DNA of 64,000 nt, from positions 1-64,000 of the forward strand of contig JAUNDE010000003.1 of assembly GCA_030526265.1 (NCBI GenBank). The letters run 5' to 3'. Below the pieces are notes generated by a model, which ran no database searches, was not told where the DNA came from, and saw nothing but the letters and a program-made list of their open reading frames with translations. The translations under genes and the position numbers were made by a program. Shown piece after piece: positions 52,738-61,678 of the stretch. How positions within the stretch are numbered: the stretch's first letter is position 1; the number at the start of each line of letters is the position of its first letter. Source of the DNA: Eubacteriales bacterium (GTDB taxonomy: Bacteria; Bacillota; Clostridia; Lachnospirales; Lachnospiraceae).

Positions 52738-55242
52738 TCACTTCATCTCGAGCAGGCGGCTTGGGTCTTCGATTGGCTCGCCGCGCATTTTCTTGATCTT
52801 TTTTCTGAGCAGGTCAAAACACATGCTCAGATAGCGGAAGAATGACTCTGACGCGAATCCAAACACAACGAACAGTTCGATGCAGATCGCCGACATTGCT
52901 TCCATCGCGAAGAGCTGATTTAAGAAGATTCCGCAGAAGACAAGTCCCGCCATACACCCAAAAAACACATACATTCTAAGCTTTGTGAACGGATAGCTTA
53001 TCTTGTATAAGATCATAAATCCTACGATTGCGAGCAGCATTGTCGCTGCCGTTGCGATGTCTTCGCCCGGAAGACGAAATACCTCTCCACACACAACAAG
53101 CGCTCCGACTGCAAATACATCTGTAAGCCCTGCCGGCAGTGCTTTCAAAAGGACATTTGTCATGAAGTGTCCTTTGATTCTCGATGTATTCGGCTCTAAA
53201 GCAAGGAAAAATCCAGGTATTCCGATCGTAAACATACTGATCAGTGAAATCTGCGACGGTTCCAGTGGATAGCGGATCATAAATACTGCCGAGAAGATCG
53301 ACAATAAGAACGAAAAGATATTTTTCACAAGGAACAGGCTCGCTGAACGCTGAATATTGTTTACCACTTTTCGTCCTTCCAGCACAACGGATGGCATGCA
53401 GGAAAAATCAGACTCAAGCAATACAACCTGTGCTGCCTGGCATGCCGCTTCGCTTCCGGATGCCATGGCGATACTGCAGTCTGCATCTTTGAGTGCCAGT
53501 ACGTCGTTGACACCGTCACCTGTCATCGCAACGGTATTTCCATCTTCTTTCAGCGCCTGCACAAATGTACGTTTCTGGTCCGGTGTTACCCGCCCAAATA
53601 CGACATATGCCCGCATGGCATCTGCGATCTGCTCAGGTGTTTTCAGCGTCGATGCGTCTACATATCGTTCCGCGCCGTAGATTCCGGCCTCTTTCGCAAC
53701 CTCCGATACCGTCATCGGATTATCGCCGGAGATCACTTTGATCTGAACGCCCTGCTCCGCAAAATATGCAAACGTCTCTTTCGCGCGCTTTCGGATCGGG
53801 TTTGCCAGCGTCACATAGGCAAGCGGTGTTACTTTCTCTGTCAGCGCCTTTCCGTCTATCACTCCGGCATACTCTCCAAACACAAGAACACGGTATCCCT
53901 TCTTCGCATACTGCTCGATCTCGGCTTCATAGAGAACATAATCATCCCTGAGTACCATTTCCGGTGCACCGAGCACATATGCTTTATCTTCAAATGTTAC
54001 GCTGCTGTATTTCACAGCAGAAGAAAACGATGTCACGGATACCGGCTTCTTACCTGTATTTTCTTTAAAATACGCTTTCATCGCTTCCATTGTGATATTG
54101 TCCGCCGTCATCGCTGAGACGAAGTCACCGATCAGCCTGTTGATTTCCGGATAATGATCTTTGTCATTCTCATAGTCCAGTGTAGGAATCGCATCATGAA
54201 CCGCCATCGTATTATCCGTGATCGTACCGGTCTTATCCACACACAACACATTGACTCTCGCCAGCGTCTCAATACTCTTCATATCATGCAGAAGCACCTT
54301 CTGCTTCGCAAGACGCATCGCACTGACCGCAAGTGCAACCGTTGCGAGAAGATAGAGTCCCTCCGGGATCATGCCAAGCACAGCCGCAACCATAGACGTA
54401 ATACTTGCTCCAAACGCGTTGTGATTAATGAAAAAGCTCTGCACAAACAGAATGATTCCGATCGGAATGATCAGGATGCCGACCCATTTCACGAGCTTGT
54501 TGAGAGAACGGATCATCTCTGACTGTTCCCCCTCTCCCATCACTTTCGCCTCAAGTGACAGTTTTGAGATATAAGAGTCTGCACCGACCTTATCCAGTCT
54601 CGCGTGACATTTTCCGGAAATGACAAAGCTTCCGGACATCAGATGATCGCCCTTCTCCTTTGTGATCTCATCTGACTCACCGGTAAGAAGCGATTCATTG
54701 ACCTGTACTTTTCCGGCCACAACAACCGCATCTGCACAGATCTGATTGCCCGCATTGAAAATGACAATATCATCCAGAACAAGATCTTCTGATTTCACTT
54801 TCCGGATCTTGCCGTCCCGAACCGCATGTGAATATGGTGCATTCAGCATATTCATTTCATCCAGCACTTTCTTCGCACGTATCTCCTGATAAATACCAAT
54901 CAGCGTATTTCCGATGATGACCGGCAAAAATGTAAGGTTCCGGAATGATCCTGCGATGATCAGAAGGACCGCCAGTACGAAGAAGATCAGATTGAAATAA
55001 GTAAATACATTTTCCCTTATGATCTCTTCGTTTGTCTTCGACGGCGGCTCAACCAGAGTGTTCACCCATCCGTGCAAACGGTGCTCCTGCACCTGCTGCG
55101 ATGTGAGTCCTTCCCTGTAATCTGGGTTGTATCTCGTCGTCTTCATACGCCTTGAAGTTTGCTGCAGATTGTCCTTCGTGTCATGCCGACTGGTTCGTCT
55201 GCCTGCATTACGCCCCCGTTTTTCTCTTGTTTTTATACTCAT
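52738..55242 (-). CDS. P-type cation ATPase, CtpE-like
   Basis: An 834-residue E1-E2 ATPase with about ten membrane helices. It has the actuator motif LLTGESDEI, the fourth-helix PEGLYLLATVAL (a pattern shared with mycobacterial CtpE, a calcium pump), the phosphorylation site CVDKTGTITDN and the hinge MTGDGVNDVLALKDADC. The N-terminal ~50 residues are very basic and Arg-rich. Ion specificity is uncertain; calcium or manganese is likely from the helix-4 motif. I chose the ATG at 55242; an open frame runs to a TTG at 55299. It follows the YcgQ-fused GTPase in a probable metal operon. Confidence 0.9.
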   Translation of the reverse strand: MSIKTREKRGRNAGRRTSRHDTKDNLQQTSRRMKTTRYNPDYREGLTSQQVQEHRLHGWVNTLVEPPSKTNEEIIRENVFTYFNLIFFVLAVLLIIAGSFRNLTFLPVIIGNTLIGIYQEIRAKKVLDEMNMLNAPYSHAVRDGKIRKVKSEDLVLDDIVIFNAGNQICADAVVVAGKVQVNESLLTGESDEITKEKGDHLMSGSFVISGKCHARLDKVGADSYISKLSLEAKVMGEGEQSEMIRSLNKLVKWVGILIIPIGIILFVQSFFINHNAFGASITSMVAAVLGMIPEGLYLLATVALAVSAMRLAKQKVLLHDMKSIETLARVNVLCVDKTGTITDNTMAVHDAIPTLDYENDKDHYPEINRLIGDFVSAMTADNITMEAMKAYFKENTGKKPVSVTSFSSAVKYSSVTFEDKAYVLGAPEMVLRDDYVLYEAEIEQYAKKGYRVLVFGEYAGVIDGKALTEKVTPLAYVTLANPIRKRAKETFAYFAEQGVQIKVISGDNPMTVSEVAKEAGIYGAERYVDASTLKTPEQIADAMRAYVVFGRVTPDQKRTFVQALKEDGNTVAMTGDGVNDVLALKDADCSIAMASGSEAACQAAQVVLLESDFSCMPSVVLEGRKVVNNIQRSASLFLVKNIFSFLLSIFSAVFMIRYPLEPSQISLISMFTIGIPGFFLALEPNTSRIKGHFMTNVLLKALPAGLTDVFAVGALVVCGEVFRLPGEDIATAATMLLAIVGFMILYKISYPFTKLRMYVFFGCMAGLVFCGIFLNQLFAMEAMSAICIELFVVFGFASESFFRYLSMCFDLLRKKIKKMRGEPIEDPSRLLEMK

Positions 55243-55302
55243 ATTTTTATCAGCCCCGTAAATCTTGTATAAGAAAAAGGCCCAGCGGACCTTTTTCAAA
55301 CA

Positions 55303-56262
55303 TTAATTAAAATATACCAGTTCCTCTTCCAGCGCCGGAATCTTTTCCACCTTTTCAATGTTCAGGACCGGACCTCTTCCTCTGTATGCGCGTTTGAACT
55401 CAAAACTTACTTTTCCGCGCACCTTCACCCATGTATTTGCACCGAACGCAGCAAACTCAGCACTTTTGCTGACAAATCCCAGAAACTGAAGATCATCCGC
55501 GCAGCATGTCATCGCGCTTCTTCCGATGATCAGCTCATCTTTTGGAAATCCTTTTACCTTGCGCGCTCTTCCGTTGATCTCAACCGTCTTACCAATGTAT
55601 TTGTCCGGATTATCGAGCATGTCCACATACCAGATCCCAAAATCCATATCCTCGATCTTCACGACCGGAGCATCCAGATCATACGGCATCTGCTCGCTGA
55701 AAATATCCTCGATCTCACCATCTTCTCCCTCAAAGATAATCTCCGCACCCTGATTTACAACCTTTACACTTCTTCTGTAAGAAGCAAGCGGCATATCCTC
55801 GGTACAACGGTTAAACACAACCATATCTGCATTGCGGACCATCTCCACAAAGAGCGATTTCATATTCGCAATGTAGAGATCAAAAGTGCTCGCATCGACT
55901 GTAGTAATCTCCTGAATGAGCCCCCATCCTTCCGGCGCATCGATCTCTTCCATCTTGCTCACCGGGTACATGCCGTTACACTCAATGATCACTCGTTCCG
56001 GTCTGTATTTATCCTCAATCTCCTGAAGGAATTCCGGTGTCACATCCTCCGGATCATCCACCGTGACAAGCTCGGCATTTGCCCAGTCAAGAAGACTCTG
56101 CTCATACTCTACCTCGCCCTCTTCACAGAGGATCACAACCGTTTTTCCATCTATTTTAAAATAATTTTTGCTGAGGGTCTCTGTCAAAAATGTTGACTTT
56201 CCGCTTTCCAGAAAGCCCGTCATCAAATATACGACAACTCTTGCGTCATCTACCATCTGCAT
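55303..56262 (-). CDS. COG0523 GTPase fused to a YcgQ/DUF1980-like domain
   Basis: A 319-residue protein. Residues ~8-170 form a CobW/COG0523 G domain (P-loop TGFLESGKST; switch-region ILCEEGEVEYE). The metal-chaperone CxCC motif of COG0523 is absent, and the NKxD guanine-specificity motif is altered to FNRCTED. Residues ~200-319 resemble the YcgQ/TIGR03943 domain (NPDKYIGKTVEINGRARKV, GRSAMTCCADDLQFLG, WVKVRGK). In Bacillus, YcgQ partners with the YcgR permease; here a 10-TM permease gene lies nearby, divergent. I chose the ATG at 56262 over GTG at 56271. The fusion itself is seen directly; a metal-handling role is inferred. Confidence 0.78.
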   Translation of the reverse strand: MQMVDDARVVVYLMTGFLESGKSTFLTETLSKNYFKIDGKTVVILCEEGEVEYEQSLLDWANAELVTVDDPEDVTPEFLQEIEDKYRPERVIIECNGMYPVSKMEEIDAPEGWGLIQEITTVDASTFDLYIANMKSLFVEMVRNADMVVFNRCTEDMPLASYRRSVKVVNQGAEIIFEGEDGEIEDIFSEQMPYDLDAPVVKIEDMDFGIWYVDMLDNPDKYIGKTVEINGRARKVKGFPKDELIIGRSAMTCCADDLQFLGFVSKSAEFAAFGANTWVKVRGKVSFEFKRAYRGRGPVLNIEKVEKIPALEEELVYFN

Positions 56263-56271
56263 CTCATTCAC

Positions 56272-57264
56272 CTACACTTCAAAAAGGTCTGCCAAAGCTT
56301 CTTCTTTTAATTTTGAGCCGATCACACAGATTCTTCCTGTAAATTCAGGCTCACCTGTTCTCACTTCTGCCTCACCCGGAACCATATCAAAATAGATCCA
56401 CTGTCCGTCATCTCCGGCAACCATACCTTTTGCACGAAGTACAGTTCCATATGCTTCTTCATGAGCAAGCGCTTCCAGTTTCACTTTGATCTCTTCTCTG
56501 TTGTATTTCTTAAATGTCTCTTTACCCCAGCTCGTGAACACTTCATCTGCATGATGATGGTGGTGATGCTCATGATCGTGGTCATGGCATCCACAGGTGC
56601 AGTTCTCATCATGTTCATGATGGTGTCCGTGATGCATCTCTTCCTCAAGCATCTGCTTTTCGAGAGAATCTACATGTTCCATTGTCTCCAGAATCTTAGC
56701 ACCATCCAGCTGATCGATCGGCGTTGTGATGATCGTTGCATGTTCATTCAGTTCACGGATGAGCTCAATTGCCTTCTCTGCCTTTCCCGGCTTCGCAACA
56801 TCCATACGGCTTAAGATGATCGTTCCCGCAGTCTCAACCTGGTTCTCATAGAATTCACCGAAATTATTCAGGTACATCTTGCACTTGTTTACATCCACAA
56901 CTGTTGTATAGCTGTTCAGTTCAATATCAACGGTATCCTTTACATTTTCAACAGCCTTGATCACATCGGAAAGCTTTCCAACACCCGATGGCTCGATCAA
57001 AATACGATCCGGATGATAGGTGTCGATCACTTCCTTAAGAGAGGTGCCGAAGTCCCCTACTAATGAGCAGCAGATACATCCCGAATTCATCTCGCGGATC
57101 TCTATACCTGCTTCTTTCAGGAATCCTCCGTCAATACCGATCTCACCAAATTCGTTTTCGATCAGCACGACCTGTTCTCCCTGAAACGCCTCTTTCAAAA
57201 GCTTCTTGATCAGTGTTGTCTTTCCGGCTCCGAGAAAACCGGAAATAATATCTATTTTTGTCAT
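56272..57264 (-). CDS. CobW/COG0523 GTPase with His-rich metal-binding stretch
   Basis: A 330-residue metal-chaperone GTPase. It has the P-loop GFLGAGKTT (residues ~9-17), the canonical CxCC metal motif GCICC (~63-66), the SGVGKLSDV and ILSRMDVAKP segments, and a His/Asp/Cys-rich linker near 215-240 (HHGHHHEHDENC then CGCHDHDHEHHHHHH), followed by the CobW C-terminal domain. Such proteins deliver or buffer zinc or other metals. I chose the ATG at 57264 with AAGGAG upstream. It is the first gene of a run with the YcgQ-fused GTPase and the P-type ATPase. Confidence 0.9.
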   Translation of the reverse strand: MTKIDIISGFLGAGKTTLIKKLLKEAFQGEQVVLIENEFGEIGIDGGFLKEAGIEIREMNSGCICCSLVGDFGTSLKEVIDTYHPDRILIEPSGVGKLSDVIKAVENVKDTVDIELNSYTTVVDVNKCKMYLNNFGEFYENQVETAGTIILSRMDVAKPGKAEKAIELIRELNEHATIITTPIDQLDGAKILETMEHVDSLEKQMLEEEMHHGHHHEHDENCTCGCHDHDHEHHHHHHADEVFTSWGKETFKKYNREEIKVKLEALAHEEAYGTVLRAKGMVAGDDGQWIYFDMVPGEAEVRTGEPEFTGRICVIGSKLKEEALADLFEV

Positions 57265-57488
57265 TGTAATCACTCCTTATGTTTGAAATCGTTTTCTCAG
57301 TTTATCACATGATGTTGGGATCAAAAGCCTCTGGTTCTGATACCTGCGGATTGTTCCGTGCCTTGCACTCCTGCTATCATCACATATAACCTATGGAAAG
57401 TTTTAACACATCTGTCTGTAAAATTCAAGGCATGTATCCCAGGAAGAACGCCGAAAAACCACAATTTCACAGGAAATACACATTTTAT
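57265..57488. other. Intergenic region with no gene seen
   Basis: Between the metal GTPase operon and the permease promoter. One 71-codon open frame on the minus strand (57321-57536) runs through the permease promoter and has no ribosome site, so I do not call it. A possible weak minus-strand promoter (TTGAAT, 17 bases, TAAAAC) for the GTPase operon lies near 57390. Confidence 0.4.
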
Positions 57489-57517
57489 TTGACATTGCCG
57501 GATATACTTGTTAATAT
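57489..57517 (+). promoter_or_regulatory. Consensus promoter of the 10-TM permease
   Basis: A perfect TTGACA (57489-57494) and TAATAT (57512-57517) are separated by 17 bases. Transcription would begin near 57525, leaving a leader of about 105 bases. Confidence 0.7.
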
Positions 57518-57524
57518 TAGCTTC

Positions 57525-57632
57525 GTCACAAAACACATAATAATAAGAAATGACAGACCGCCGATACAGGGGACTGTCATCTGGATTTGATATATCTGAA
57601 ACCCGTAAATCAGCCAGTGAAAGCAGGTATTT
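57525..57632 (+). promoter_or_regulatory. Structured leader of the permease gene
   Basis: The ~105 base leader holds a perfect seven-base stem ATGACAG/CTGTCAT (57550-57580), then CTGGATTT pairing with AAATCAGCCAG (57581-57617, one bulge). It ends just before AGG at 57625. It matches no riboswitch consensus I know (not NiCo, yybP-ykoY or cobalamin). It may be a new regulatory RNA or a chance fold. Confidence 0.4.
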
Positions 57633-58478
57633 ATGAATATGTTGTACGATATTCTGATCGACACTGTCATGGACAGTTTTCGCATGCTTCCTTTTTTATT
57701 TGTAGCATTTCTGCTCATCGAGGCACTCGAACACTTCTCCACAGCATTTGTAAATCAGACACTCACCAAAATCAATAAAGCCGGCCCGGTCATGGGAGCC
57801 CTCTTTGGCTGCGTTCCGCAATGTGGATTCTCTGTCATGTCTGCGAATCTTTTCTCGAGCGGAGTCATCTCTCTCGGAACTCTGATTGCAGTCTTTTTGT
57901 CGACATCGGACGAAGCGATCATCATTCTCATGGGACATCCCGGAAACAGTGCCGCAATCTGGCGCTTACTGATCGTAAAGCTGATCATTGCCGTCATCGC
58001 AGGATATGTGGTGGATCTGTTCCTCTCAAAGAAGATCACTCACCCGAAACATATTGGAGACCTGTGTGATCACTGCGGATGCCATAACAATCACGGCATC
58101 ATCATTCCGGCATGGAAACATACGATGCAGTTATTCGTATTCATTTTCCTTTTCTCTGCGGCACTGAACCTGCTCGTGGAAATCGTCGGACTGAACACGA
58201 TCGGAACATATCTTCTTCACGGAACGGTATTTCAGCCATTCCTGACAGCACTCATCGGATTTATTCCGAACTGCGCCGCTTCTGTCCTTCTGACAGAGCT
58301 TTACCTGAGCGGAGTGATTTCTTTCTCATCCGTGATCGCAGGGCTTTGTACGAATGCCGGAATGGGACTTGTCGTACTGTTCAAGGTAAATAAAGATTAC
58401 AGGGAAAATTTAAAGATCGTCGGATTGCTTTATGCGATTTCTGTCATCGCAGGTATTGTGCTGACGATTCTGTTCTGA
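57633..58478 (+). CDS. Putative 10-TM heavy-metal exporter (ArsP_2/PF11449 type)
   Basis: A 281-residue membrane permease with an internal duplication: GALFGCVPQCGFSVMSANLFSSGVISLGTL near 50-80 and ALIGFIPNCAASVLLTELYLSGVISFSSV near 208-236, each with a Pro-x-Cys pair. A cytosolic loop rich in Cys and His (GDLCDHCGCHNNHG, ~144-157) may bind metal. It is divergent from two COG0523 GTPases, one of which carries a YcgQ-like domain, which supports a metal-transport role. Metal and direction of transport are unknown. Confidence 0.8.
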   Translation: MNMLYDILIDTVMDSFRMLPFLFVAFLLIEALEHFSTAFVNQTLTKINKAGPVMGALFGCVPQCGFSVMSANLFSSGVISLGTLIAVFLSTSDEAIIILMGHPGNSAAIWRLLIVKLIIAVIAGYVVDLFLSKKITHPKHIGDLCDHCGCHNNHGIIIPAWKHTMQLFVFIFLFSAALNLLVEIVGLNTIGTYLLHGTVFQPFLTALIGFIPNCAASVLLTELYLSGVISFSSVIAGLCTNAGMGLVVLFKVNKDYRENLKIVGLLYAISVIAGIVLTILF

Positions 58479-58486
58479 TTCCAGAA

Positions 58487-58533
58487 AAACCACTAACTTT
58501 AGCGGCTGCTCGCGTCACCTCAGTTAGTGGTTT
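58487..58533 (+). terminator. Terminator of the permease gene
   Basis: AAACCACTAACT and AGTTAGTGGTTT form a 12-base stem around a loop of about 23 bases, followed by CTTTGCTTT. It lies eight bases after the stop and separates it from the convergent sulP. Confidence 0.75.
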
Positions 58534-58548
58534 CTTTGCTTTCATATC

Positions 58549-60228
58549 TTATTTCTCTTTTTTGTGTTTCTTATGCTCTTCTTTCTCATGCTCTTGTTTT
58601 GCAACAATGCTTTCAGCCAGGTTAAGAGCGGAATTGATGTTTGATTTGAAGTTCTCTTCTCCAAGCTTCTTCACAAGACCGGATTTTCTCATGATCTTCA
58701 TAGGCTGTTCATTGACATGAGAGAAAATAACTGCGATTCCTCTCTTATCACAATGATCATGAATCTCCTCGATCGCTTTCAATGCTGTCGCATCGATTGC
58801 CGGAACACTTCTCATACGAAGAACAAGACATTTCGTGTCATGACTTACTGCGATATCTGCAAGCTTATCTGCAGCGCCAAAGAACATAGGTCCGTTGATC
58901 TCATACACGCAGATTCCCTTTGAAACCGGGCGAAGATCATCGACAAAATCATCCGTATATGTCCAGCTTTCGACAAATGTCTCCTCACTCATGCGTTTGA
59001 TGAAGAGCAGACACGCACAGATCATGCCAACCTCGATCGCTACGACAAGGTCAAATACGATCGTAAGAATAAATGTTGAGACAAGCACGATGATATCTGA
59101 CTTCGGAGCCGTACGGAGCAAACGGATGAACGGTTCGTACTGGCACATATTGTAGGCAACAATGAACAGAATCGCCGCGATCGTCGGCATCGGGATCCAT
59201 GCTGCATATGGCATCAGGATCACAAGCACGAGCACAAGTGTGATCGAGTGAACCATTCCCGCGATCGGAGTACGTCCGCCGGATTTGATATTTGCGGCTG
59301 TTCTTGCGATTGCTCCCGTCGCCGGTATTCCCCCAAAAAGCGCAGAACCGATATTTCCGATTCCCTGTGCAATAAGTTCCATATTGGAATTATGCTTTGT
59401 ATTTACCATACCATCTGCAACAACACAGGAAAGCAGCGACTCGATCGCTGCCAAAACCGCGATCGTGAGTGCATCCGGAAGCATCTCACTGATCAGCTCT
59501 ATGTCAAAGCTCATCATTGAAAATTTCGGAAGTGAATTGCTGATCGAATACAGATCACCAATCGTATTCACCGGCATTTTCAGCCCTTTTACCATCAGTA
59601 CTCCAACAACGATAGCGATGATCGATCCGGGGATCGTGTCGTTGATCTTCGGCCAGACAACAAGCACTGCCACGCAGACAACTCCGACGATAATTGCAGA
59701 AATATTCACCGTGTCAAAGCATTGCACGAGACATTCCAGCTTCTCCAGTGTCTCAATTGGCTTCATACCCTCTGCGTATGTAATGCCCATGAAATCCTTC
59801 AGCTGTCCGATCACAATCGTCACAGCAATACCAGCCGTAAATCCTGTCGTGATCGTGTATGGTATGAATTTGATCAGTGCACCAAACCGGAAGATTCCCA
59901 TAAAAATAAGCATGATACCGGCCAGTATCGTCGCTACGATCAGACCTTCCATTCCCGATCTCGCGACAATACCTGCCACGATCGTCGCAAATGCAGCGGT
60001 CGGTCCAGCAATCTGGACGGTACTTCCGCCAAAAAATGAAATCAAAAATCCCGCCACGATCGCTGTGTAAATACCCTGTTCCGGCCCCACACCGGAAGCA
60101 AGGGCAAGTGCGATTGAAAGCGGAAGCGCGATGATTGCCACGATGATTCCGCTGACAACATCTTTTCCAAACTGCTTTTTATCATATGATTTCATCGATG
60201 TAAAAAGCATTGGTCGTAAATTCCCCAT
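58549..60228 (-). CDS. SulP-family anion transporter with STAS domain
   Basis: A 559-residue transporter. About 12 membrane helices (DVVSGIIVAIIALPLSIALAL and VQIAGPTAAFATIVAG near the N-terminus) are followed by a cytosolic STAS domain (ICVYEINGPMFFGAADKLADIA, VLRMRSVPAIDATALKAI) and a charged Glu/Lys/His tail. The family moves sulfate, bicarbonate or dicarboxylates; the substrate is not readable. It is a lone gene, divergent from the Xaa-Pro peptidase. Confidence 0.9.
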   Translation of the reverse strand: MGNLRPMLFTSMKSYDKKQFGKDVVSGIIVAIIALPLSIALALASGVGPEQGIYTAIVAGFLISFFGGSTVQIAGPTAAFATIVAGIVARSGMEGLIVATILAGIMLIFMGIFRFGALIKFIPYTITTGFTAGIAVTIVIGQLKDFMGITYAEGMKPIETLEKLECLVQCFDTVNISAIIVGVVCVAVLVVWPKINDTIPGSIIAIVVGVLMVKGLKMPVNTIGDLYSISNSLPKFSMMSFDIELISEMLPDALTIAVLAAIESLLSCVVADGMVNTKHNSNMELIAQGIGNIGSALFGGIPATGAIARTAANIKSGGRTPIAGMVHSITLVLVLVILMPYAAWIPMPTIAAILFIVAYNMCQYEPFIRLLRTAPKSDIIVLVSTFILTIVFDLVVAIEVGMICACLLFIKRMSEETFVESWTYTDDFVDDLRPVSKGICVYEINGPMFFGAADKLADIAVSHDTKCLVLRMRSVPAIDATALKAIEEIHDHCDKRGIAVIFSHVNEQPMKIMRKSGLVKKLGEENFKSNINSALNLAESIVAKQEHEKEEHKKHKKEK

Positions 60229-60322
60229 ATTCTCCTCTTCTTTCCGTCAGACTTCTGACATATCCTTTTTTCGCCAGAATCAGTATAACATACTTCTTTT
60301 GTAAAATGTTGTATTTCCTCGA

Positions 60323-60351
60323 TTGATTTTCACTATGTACCATTCTATAAT
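60323..60351 (+). promoter_or_regulatory. Promoter of the Xaa-Pro peptidase
   Basis: TTGATT (60323-60328) and a perfect TATAAT (60346-60351) are separated by 17 bases. The leader is about 40 bases. Confidence 0.65.
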
Positions 60352-60398
60352 AGATTTTAGATAAAATTCTTAAAATTTTACATATTGGAGGCAAAAAA

Positions 60399-61466
60399 AT
60401 GAACAGACCAAAATTAATCGCCTACATGAAAGAGCATAATATCGATGCCTTTTATGTTTCCAAAAAACCAAACGTTCGCTTCATCAGCGGATACACAGGA
60501 GATGACAGCGCACTCCTCATCACAGCAAAAGAAAGCTTCTTCATCACAGATCCACGCTATACAGAGCAGGCCGGAATCGAATGTCCGGAGTATACGATCA
60601 AGAACTGGAGAACACCGGGAAAAACAAAGGCAGACATGGTTGGCACACTTGCAAAAGAGTACCAGTTAGCACGTGTCGCATTTGAGTCTGATGTATTGAA
60701 TTTCAATGATTACCAGCTTTTCGCAGGTAAAGTAGATGCAGAACTCGTTCCACTTGCAGGTGTTGTTGATGAGATGCGTCAGGTAAAATCTCCGGAAGAG
60801 ATCCAGTATATGCGCAATGCATGTGAAATTTCATGCCGCGCACTTGACCGCCTGATGCCGCTCATCAAACCAGGAATCACAGAAAAAGAACTTGCAGCTA
60901 CACTTTCTCTGTACATGGTTCAGGAAGGCGCTGACACAATGCCTTACGGAAATATCCTCATCTCAGGAAAGAAAACTTCTCTTCTTCACGGTATTCCTTC
61001 TGAGAAAGCGATTGAATATGGTGATTTTGTATTAATCGACTTTGGCTGTCAGGTACATGGATATATGTCAGATATGACAAGAACATTTGTAGTAGGTAAA
61101 GCGTCTGAAAAGCAGAGAGAAGTTTACAATATTTGCCGTCAGATGACAGAGGATTCTACTGTGATCACAAAAGCCGGCATCACAGGTAAAGAAATCTATG
61201 AAGAATCTCTCAAGGCAATCAAAGATACTCCTTACTACGGATATCAGTACAATAATATCGGACATGGTATCGGCCTCTTCGTTCACGAAGGTCCATTCTG
61301 CTGTATCACAGACACAACTCCAATCCCGGCAGGCAATGTCCGCACGATCGAGCCTGGTATCTACATTCCTGACTGGGGCGGCGTACGTATCGAGGATCAG
61401 CTTCTTGTTACAGAAGACGGATATGAAAATATGGTGCGCTTCACACATGATCTGATTGAGTTATAA
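60399..61466 (+). CDS. M24 Xaa-Pro aminopeptidase/dipeptidase
   Basis: A 355-residue metallopeptidase. The N-terminal creatinase-like domain is followed by the M24 pita-bread domain. Metal ligands can be seen in VLIDFGCQVHGYMSDMTRTF (two Asp), GIGLFVHEGP (His), TIEPGIYIP (Glu) and VRIEDQLLVT (Glu). It removes or releases residues next to proline from peptides. A TGGAGG site precedes the ATG. Its job fits a proline/hydroxyproline-using peptide fermenter, although the gene is far from hypD. Confidence 0.92.
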   Translation: MNRPKLIAYMKEHNIDAFYVSKKPNVRFISGYTGDDSALLITAKESFFITDPRYTEQAGIECPEYTIKNWRTPGKTKADMVGTLAKEYQLARVAFESDVLNFNDYQLFAGKVDAELVPLAGVVDEMRQVKSPEEIQYMRNACEISCRALDRLMPLIKPGITEKELAATLSLYMVQEGADTMPYGNILISGKKTSLLHGIPSEKAIEYGDFVLIDFGCQVHGYMSDMTRTFVVGKASEKQREVYNICRQMTEDSTVITKAGITGKEIYEESLKAIKDTPYYGYQYNNIGHGIGLFVHEGPFCCITDTTPIPAGNVRTIEPGIYIPDWGGVRIEDQLLVTEDGYENMVRFTHDLIEL

Positions 61467-61493
61467 AATAATAGAATCATAATCAAGAACCAC

Positions 61494-61650
61494 AAAAAAC
61501 ATACCTTCAAAACTAGTTGCCGATCTGCGCTTCACTTCGGTTTTATCGCACCCGTACTTCGTTCGCGATAGAAGCGTTTGCTCCTCGTACGGGCGCAAAA
61601 CTCGTGAAGCTTGATCGTCTTCCTAATGGTTTTGAACGGTATGTTTTTTT
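61494..61650. repeat. Long-hairpin dispersed repeat, copy 4
   Basis: A palindrome of about 157 bases. The outer arms AAAAAACATACC...TTCAAAAC and GTTTTGAACGGTATGTTTTTT pair within this copy but differ from the others. The core is almost identical to copies 1-3. It lies between the convergent Xaa-Pro peptidase and the DUF1015 gene. The T run at each end could end transcription in both directions. Confidence 0.85.
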
Positions 61651-61678
61651 GTTTCTTTTTTACTTTCTATCATATAAT

